Shown: piece by piece, positions 14,452 to 18,515 of the stretch
Numbering within the stretch: position 1 is the first letter of the stretch
Layout of the letters: every line of letters begins with the position of its first letter
Notes under the pieces: model-generated
What the model was told of the DNA's origin: nothing
Seen by the model: the letters and a program-made list of their open reading frames with translations, nothing else
The model's database searches: none
Made by a program: the position numbers and the translations under genes
DNA from: Clostridium sp. UBA6640
Lineage (GTDB): Bacteria > Bacillota > Clostridia > Clostridiales > Clostridiaceae
Assembly: GCF_002455975.1 (NCBI RefSeq)
Contig: NZ_DKLM01000040.1
Coordinates: 1 to 18,515, forward strand
Direction of reading: 5' to 3'
Length of the DNA: 18,515 nucleotides

Positions 14452-14457
14452 ATTATA
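14452..14457 (-). promoter_or_regulatory. Possible -10 box for the regulator-kinase operon
   Basis: Minus-strand TATAAT preceded by GGG, without a convincing -35 box 16-18 bases upstream, as is usual for promoters activated by an OmpR-type regulator. It would produce a leader of about 210 bases before the ATG at 14234. Confidence 0.35.
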
Positions 14458-14601
14458 CCCTGGGAACATAAACCTAAAATAAACTAATTCAAATTTTATT
14501 TTTTACTGTCTGAGTTTATTTTCAGTTTTTGAAAGTATTATAGAATAGATTCTGTTGAAAAAAATTCTCAATAAAGACAAACAAAAAGGAGTTGACACAG
14601 T

Positions 14602-17235
14602 ATGCTTCAAATCAAAAATATATATAAAAAATATACCACAGGGGATTTGGTGCACTCCGCTCTCGATGGTGTCAGTCTGAACCTTCGTGACAACGAATTT
14701 GTTGCCATTCTTGGCCCCAGCGGTTCTGGTAAAACCACATTGCTGAACATCATCGGCGGTCTCGACCACTATGACAGTGGCGATCTTATCATCAACGGTA
14801 TCTCTACTCAAAAGTACAAAGATGGTGATTGGAACTCTTATCGTAACCATACAATCGGTTTTGTTTTTCAAAGCTATAACCTTATTCCGCATCAGTCAGT
14901 ATTGTCAAACGTTGAATTGGCACTGACGATTTCTGGTATTTCCAAGAGTGACCGTCGAAAACGTGCGGTGGAGGCCCTTGAAAAAGTAGGGCTGGGTAAT
15001 CAGCTTCAGAAAAAGCCGAATCAGATGTCTGGCGGACAAATGCAGCGTGTCGCAATCGCCCGTGCCCTTGTCAATAACCCGGATATTCTTCTTGCGGACG
15101 AACCAACGGGTGCTTTGGATAGTGAAACAAGTGTACAGGTTATGGAGTTGCTGAAAGAAGTAGCGAAAGATAGACTTGTAATCATGGTTACACATAACCC
15201 GGAACTGGCAGATCAATATGCCAACCGTATTGTGAAACTGCGGGATGGAAATATAATCAACGATTCCAACCCATATCAGGTAGATGAAAAACAAGCTATC
15301 CCACCGCAGCACAAAAATATGGGTAAAACATCCATGTCCTTTCTAACGGCCTTATCTCTAAGCCTCAATAATCTCAAGACAAAAAAGGCAAGGACGATTC
15401 TTACTTCATTTGCCGGAAGTATAGGCATCATCGGAATCGCACTAATACTGGCGCTTTCCAGTGGTATTAACGCATATATTGGAAACGTGCAAAAAGATAC
15501 TCTATCAACCTATCCTGTCAGCATTGAAAGCAACAACACGGATATGACCTCCATGATGTCTGAATTTATGCTTAAGAATGCAGAAGACGGTTTGGATCAT
15601 GACCTTGACAAGGTATATTCCAATAACATTACCACGAGAATGTTTTCTACACTGAGCAAAGAAACAAAGGCAAACGACTTAGGAGCTTTCAAGAAATATA
15701 TTGAAAGCGATGAATCCAACATTCTCGATTATGTTTCCTCCATTCAATATGGATACAATTTAGATTTGCAGATCTACAGTTCCGATACCTCGGATGGGGT
15801 TTTACAATTAAATCCCAGTGAAATATTGAACAGTAGTGGTATGGGCAACATGAGTGGTTTCGGTGGCCCGAGCATGATGCGTATTAATGTTTTTGAGGAA
15901 ATGCTCGGCAACAGAAAGCTTTTGGAATCTCAATATGATGTTCTTTCCGGACGCTTCCCGGATGAAGGGGCACATAACGAGGTAGTGCTTGTAGTTGATG
16001 AAAATAACGAAATCAGTGATATGTCTCTCTACTCCATCGGTTTAATGAATCCAGAAGAATACAAGGAAATAATGAAGGCTGCCATGAGTGGTGATGATGT
16101 CAAAGAATCTGAACAGGCTTCCTTTACTTATGATGAAATTCTCGGCACTACATTCAAACTGGTTCTGAACACCGATTACTATAAGTATGACAAAGAAGCC
16201 AATGTCTGGGAAGATATGCGTAAAGATGAAAATTATATGACCAAACTAGTTGATAATGGTCTTGAGCTGAAAGTTGTTGGTATTCTTCGTCCAAATCCTG
16301 AAGTCAGCGCTACTTCCATCAGTGGATCAGTGGGATACACCTCTGCACTTACTAAATACATTGTCACTGGTAACAATGACAGTGAAATTGCAAAAGCACA
16401 GCTTGCCAACCCTGACACCAACGTCTTTACCAATATGCCTTTTGATATGGACGACTATGCGAACAATCTGACCATGGATGATGTGAACAAATATGTGGCA
16501 ACGTTGTCTCCTGAGGAACAACAGCAGGTTCAGATGGCATTCTCCACCATGAGTGAAGAAGAAATTCTGAAGACCTTTGGTGAACAAATGCAAGCAAATG
16601 CCAAAGAGGAATCCTCTTACGAGAATAACATCTCCACATTAGGAATCGTAGATATGGATCAGCCGTCTATCATTAATATCTACCCTGTAGACTTTGAATC
16701 CAAAGACGAAATTGCATCAATCATTGAGGATTATAACGATGCACAAACTACCGCCGGCCATGAAGAAATGACCATCGGCTATACTGATATGGTTGGTCTA
16801 ATGATGTCTTCCGTGACCACCATCATCAATATGATCAGCTATGTATTGATTGGATTTGTGGCAATATCTCTGGTAGTATCCTCAATTATGATTGGTATCA
16901 TCACCTATATTTCCGTTATAGAGCGTACAAAGGAAATTGGTATCTTGCGCAGTATCGGTGCATCTAAGCGAAATATTTCCAGTATCTTCAATGCAGAAAC
17001 TTTGATTGTTGGATTTGCTTCCGGTGTCCTCGGTATCGTTATCACTTTACTACTATTGATTCCAGCCAATACAATTATCGCCTCAATGTCCGGCGTTTCC
17101 GGCATTGCTTCCTTGCCGTGGGAATATGCAATTATACTTGTTGTAATCAGCATGGCATTAAATTTGATTGCCGGTCTGATTCCTTCTGGAAAAGCTGCCA
17201 AAAAAGACCCGGTTACAGCTCTTAGAACAGAGTAA
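14602..17235 (+). CDS. Fused ABC ATPase / FtsX-type permease (MacB-like exporter)
   Basis: 877 residues in one chain. Residues 1-~225 are a LolD/MacB-like ATPase: Walker A GPSGSGKTT (38-46), Q-loop Gln90, signature MSGGQMQR (142-149), Walker B ILLADEP (162-168) and H-loop His198. A helix at ~266-290 leads into a large outside domain (~290-735, acidic, rich in Met, Ser and Asp). Three C-terminal helices (~745-772, ~803-823 and ~842-862) carry the FtsX coupling loop ERTKEIGILRSIGASKRNI. Such mechanotransmission transporters move or expel lipopeptides and antimicrobial peptides; no separate ATPase gene is needed here because of the fusion. The ATG at 14602 follows AAAGGAG. The divergent two-component system is the likely regulator. 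Base use is visibly richer in G+C than the exporter or hyp genes, suggesting transfer. Confidence 0.93.
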   Translation: MLQIKNIYKKYTTGDLVHSALDGVSLNLRDNEFVAILGPSGSGKTTLLNIIGGLDHYDSGDLIINGISTQKYKDGDWNSYRNHTIGFVFQSYNLIPHQSVLSNVELALTISGISKSDRRKRAVEALEKVGLGNQLQKKPNQMSGGQMQRVAIARALVNNPDILLADEPTGALDSETSVQVMELLKEVAKDRLVIMVTHNPELADQYANRIVKLRDGNIINDSNPYQVDEKQAIPPQHKNMGKTSMSFLTALSLSLNNLKTKKARTILTSFAGSIGIIGIALILALSSGINAYIGNVQKDTLSTYPVSIESNNTDMTSMMSEFMLKNAEDGLDHDLDKVYSNNITTRMFSTLSKETKANDLGAFKKYIESDESNILDYVSSIQYGYNLDLQIYSSDTSDGVLQLNPSEILNSSGMGNMSGFGGPSMMRINVFEEMLGNRKLLESQYDVLSGRFPDEGAHNEVVLVVDENNEISDMSLYSIGLMNPEEYKEIMKAAMSGDDVKESEQASFTYDEILGTTFKLVLNTDYYKYDKEANVWEDMRKDENYMTKLVDNGLELKVVGILRPNPEVSATSISGSVGYTSALTKYIVTGNNDSEIAKAQLANPDTNVFTNMPFDMDDYANNLTMDDVNKYVATLSPEEQQQVQMAFSTMSEEEILKTFGEQMQANAKEESSYENNISTLGIVDMDQPSIINIYPVDFESKDEIASIIEDYNDAQTTAGHEEMTIGYTDMVGLMMSSVTTIINMISYVLIGFVAISLVVSSIMIGIITYISVIERTKEIGILRSIGASKRNISSIFNAETLIVGFASGVLGIVITLLLLIPANTIIASMSGVSGIASLPWEYAIILVVISMALNLIAGLIPSGKAAKKDPVTALRTE

Positions 17236-17353
17236 TATCATGATACACAATGCTTCAGGGAAACTTTTAAGCCAAAAGTATTGTGATATATCCTTTCATA
17301 TTCCATAAAGATGAGGTTTAAAAGCTAATTCAATAAAATCCTATATTTAAAAA

Positions 17354-17391
17354 AGAGGTATTGCTTTTACAGCAATGCCTCTATTTTTATT
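17354..17391 (+). terminator. Terminator of the fused ABC transporter gene
   Basis: Arms AGAGGTATTGCT (17354-17365) and AGCAATGCCTCT (17371-17382) pair with one G-U wobble around a 5-base loop, followed by ATTTTTATT. It sits about 120 bases after the stop at 17235. No gene is seen between the stop and this site. Confidence 0.8.
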
Positions 17392-17507
17392 CAGATTATC
17401 TGTATGTTACAGATTTAGTAGGTGAAATTGAAAAATTTAATTTTCCTATTTAAAATTGTGTTAATAGGGTGTCATCATTCATAAATACCCGATGTCATCT
17501 ATAAAAA

Positions 17508-17555
17508 GCCCTAAAAATCAGGGCAGAAAAAGGGGCATTTTTCGCCCCAATTTTT
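17508..17555. terminator. Tandem hairpins, terminator in both directions
   Basis: GCCCT/AGGGC (17508-17512/17520-17524) is followed by GGGGC/GCCCC (17532-17536/17544-17548). The second is flanked by AAAAA on the left and AATTTTT on the right, so it has a U-run on either strand. On the minus strand it is the expected terminator for the methyltransferase remnant ending at 17614. Confidence 0.65.
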
Positions 17556-17613
17556 GTCCGTTTTTCACGTCATAACCACAACATCTTGTAATCAATTTGC
17601 CTTATTTGTCCTT

Positions 17614-17856
17614 TCAATCACAATTCATCATCAAACCTATGCACTCAACGTGTGCTGTCTGTTGGAACATGTCTACTGGTTGTACTTCTAGGGTTTTATA
17701 TCCTAACTCATTTAGTATTCTTAAATCTCTTACTAGAGTTGCCGAATCACAGGAAAGGTAGACTATTTTTTGTGGTGATATTTTGACTATGGCTTGAAAT
17801 AGTGATTCCTTGCAGCCTTTTCTTGGTGGGTCTATTATTTTTTGAAGATGCCTTAC
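17614..17856 (-). pseudogene. C-terminal fragment of a 23S rRNA (uracil-5-)-methyltransferase (RlmD/RumA type)
   Basis: The minus frame ending at the TGA at 17614-17616 reads IIDPPRKGCKESLFQ, then the catalytic-cysteine motif LSCDSATLVRDLRIL, then VQPVDMFQQTAHVECIGL. These are the hallmark C-terminal motifs of the RumA/RlmD/TrmA class, which methylate uracil C5 in RNA using S-adenosylmethionine. Similarity stops just before IIDPP (near 17840) and the frame hits a stop at 17857-17859, so the N-terminal TRAM and most of the SAM domain are missing. The rest of a normal protein of about 450 residues is not elsewhere in the window. The break abuts a short sequence and a 37-bp duplication, which suggests deletion or recombination rather than simple point decay. 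A sequence assembly join is also possible. Confidence 0.85.
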
Positions 17857-17887
17857 TTAAGACATAATTATGAACCGTCCCTTACAT

Positions 17888-17961
17888 GTATAAATCTATT
17901 CCTCAAGAATACAAGAATATAAACGTATAAATCTATTCCTCAAGAATACAAGAATATAAAC
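17888..17961. repeat. Perfect 37-bp tandem duplication
   Basis: The unit at 17888-17924 (beginning GTATAAATCTATTCC and ending GAATATAAAC) is repeated without change at 17925-17961. Since 37 is not a multiple of three, it shifts the reading frame of the plus-strand tail that follows. It lies directly beside the truncated methyltransferase. Confidence 0.9.
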
Positions 17962-18056
17962 GAAGGATAGAGGCTTTAGCTGAAGGGACTATTAACGTTA
18001 TAGCTACAGATATATTTGATATTGATAATTTAGATGAATTGCAAAAGTATCTTTAA
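17931..18056 (+). pseudogene. C-terminal tail of an unrecognised protein
   Basis: After a stop at 17928-17930 the frame reads IYSSRIQEYKRRIEALAEGT, continues INVIATDIFDIDNLDELQKYL and stops at 18054-18056. The composition is protein-like and helical, with an acidic end. There is no start codon or ribosome site, and upstream DNA is the duplicated 37-bp unit followed by the broken methyltransferase. It is most likely the 3' end of a gene whose body was lost. I do not recognise the family. Confidence 0.45.
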
Positions 18057-18172
18057 GTGAATTGTGGTGTAAAATTATGTACTTCAATCTCCCTTTTAGA
18101 TACTCAAATACTTTTACAAGACTTACAAATTGAAAACTAATTTGTCATGGCCTAATTCTAAAAATATATTTG

Positions 18173-18239
18173 TAAGCACAAAAGAGCTAAACATCTAGTG
18201 AATAGGGGCTTTTTCCAGAGCATCTTCACTACGTGCTTA
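18173..18239. repeat. 67-nt structured element with nested inverted ends
   Basis: TAAGCAC (18173-18179) pairs with GTGCTTA (18233-18239), and TAGTGAA (18196-18202) pairs with TTCACTA (18225-18231). These give a two-level stem with a 16-base bulge on one side and a 22-base terminal loop containing GGGGC and TTTTTCC. No frame of note crosses it. It could be a short non-coding RNA or a mobile intergenic repeat; the direction is unknown. Confidence 0.45.
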
Positions 18240-18361
18240 ACTCTCTAATTGAGAAGCATATAAATATATATTTACACAATAAAATCTACTTATTCTCATC
18301 TATATTCCAAAGCTATTTCTCATCATTCCATAATAAATTAATTGTAATTTTTCTATAATAT

Positions 18362-18390
18362 TTGAAAATTTCTTACATGTAGTATATAAT
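18362..18390 (+). promoter_or_regulatory. Strong promoter reading out of the right edge
   Basis: TTGAAA (18362-18367), a 17-base spacer and a perfect TATAAT (18385-18390). Transcription would start near 18397 and run to the right. No start codon with a ribosome site is seen before the window ends, so the gene served lies beyond it. The remaining DNA from 18057 to 18515 is very A+T rich and holds no coding frame I can support. Confidence 0.6.
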
Positions 18391-18515
18391 ATGGTTACAA
18401 AGCTTAATTAAAGATATTTTTTTATATTACTATAATTTAAGTAAAATAAAGTAATTAGTTGTATCTACCCATTTTTTTATATTCCAAGTATAGCTTTTTA
18501 ATTAAAAACATATAA

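Noticed and set aside
14586..14604. TTGACA just before the ABC transporter start, looking like a -35 box
   Set aside because: It lies between the AAAGGAG ribosome site and the ATG, so a promoter using it would begin inside the gene; the match is likely accidental.
14905..15312. 135-codon minus-strand frame within the fused ABC transporter gene
   Set aside because: It is antisense to the ATPase motifs and lacks a ribosome site and a coherent fold; the plus-strand gene explains the region fully.
18173..18239. Considered as a tRNA because of its size
   Set aside because: There is no acceptor/anticodon/T-arm pattern, no GTTC-type T-loop and the bulge geometry does not fit a cloverleaf.

Overview
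The window looks like a chromosomal segment of a low-G+C Firmicute, most likely a Clostridium. Coding regions are strongly A+T rich, Shine-Dalgarno sites are strong (AGGAGG/GGAGG types), intergenic DNA is full of short hairpin repeats, and the gene set (C39 peptidase exporter, CYP152 fatty-acid peroxygenase, Fe-S flavoprotein) fits a spore-former or gut anaerobe. Species cannot be fixed from the sequence alone.

Layout. (1) 1-1909 (+): 3' part of a bacteriocin-type ABC exporter; its N-terminal peptidase begins outside the window. (2) 1971-3230 (-): a CYP152-type P450, convergent with the exporter around a perfect 14-bp hairpin. (3) 3231-4144: a 0.9-kb gene-free stretch with palindromic repeats, an inverted pair of related hairpin elements, a candidate structured RNA and the terminator of the next operon. 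(4) 8919-4145 (-): a four-gene operon encoding a multi-pass membrane protein, the nickel metallochaperones HypB and HypA, and between them an 894-residue multi-cluster Fe-S/FAD/NAD(P)H oxidoreductase. A divergent FadR/GntR-type regulator (9184-9888, +) lies next to a FadR-like palindrome, so it is the likely switch of this operon. No hydrogenase or other nickel enzyme is visible. I consider this the best candidate for an undescribed system.

(5) 9889-10780: a poorly conserved stretch with one small membrane-anchored protein and a gene remnant with an in-frame stop. (6) 12406-10781 (-): an Rrf2-family regulator and a YdcZ-type (DMT) transporter, with a shared 14-nt repeat at both upstream regions. 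(7) 14234-12509 (-) and 14602-17235 (+): a response regulator/histidine kinase pair divergent from a fused ATPase-FtsX-type ABC transporter, as in antimicrobial-peptide sensing and resistance modules. This block is visibly richer in G+C than its surroundings and was probably acquired. An open frame of 62 codons without a usual start overlaps the regulator's start.

(8) 17236-18515: terminators, a truncated C-terminal piece of an RlmD/RumA-type 23S rRNA uracil methyltransferase, a 37-bp perfect tandem duplication in front of another gene tail, a 67-nt structured element, and a strong promoter pointing out of the right edge. This end looks like a recombination scar.
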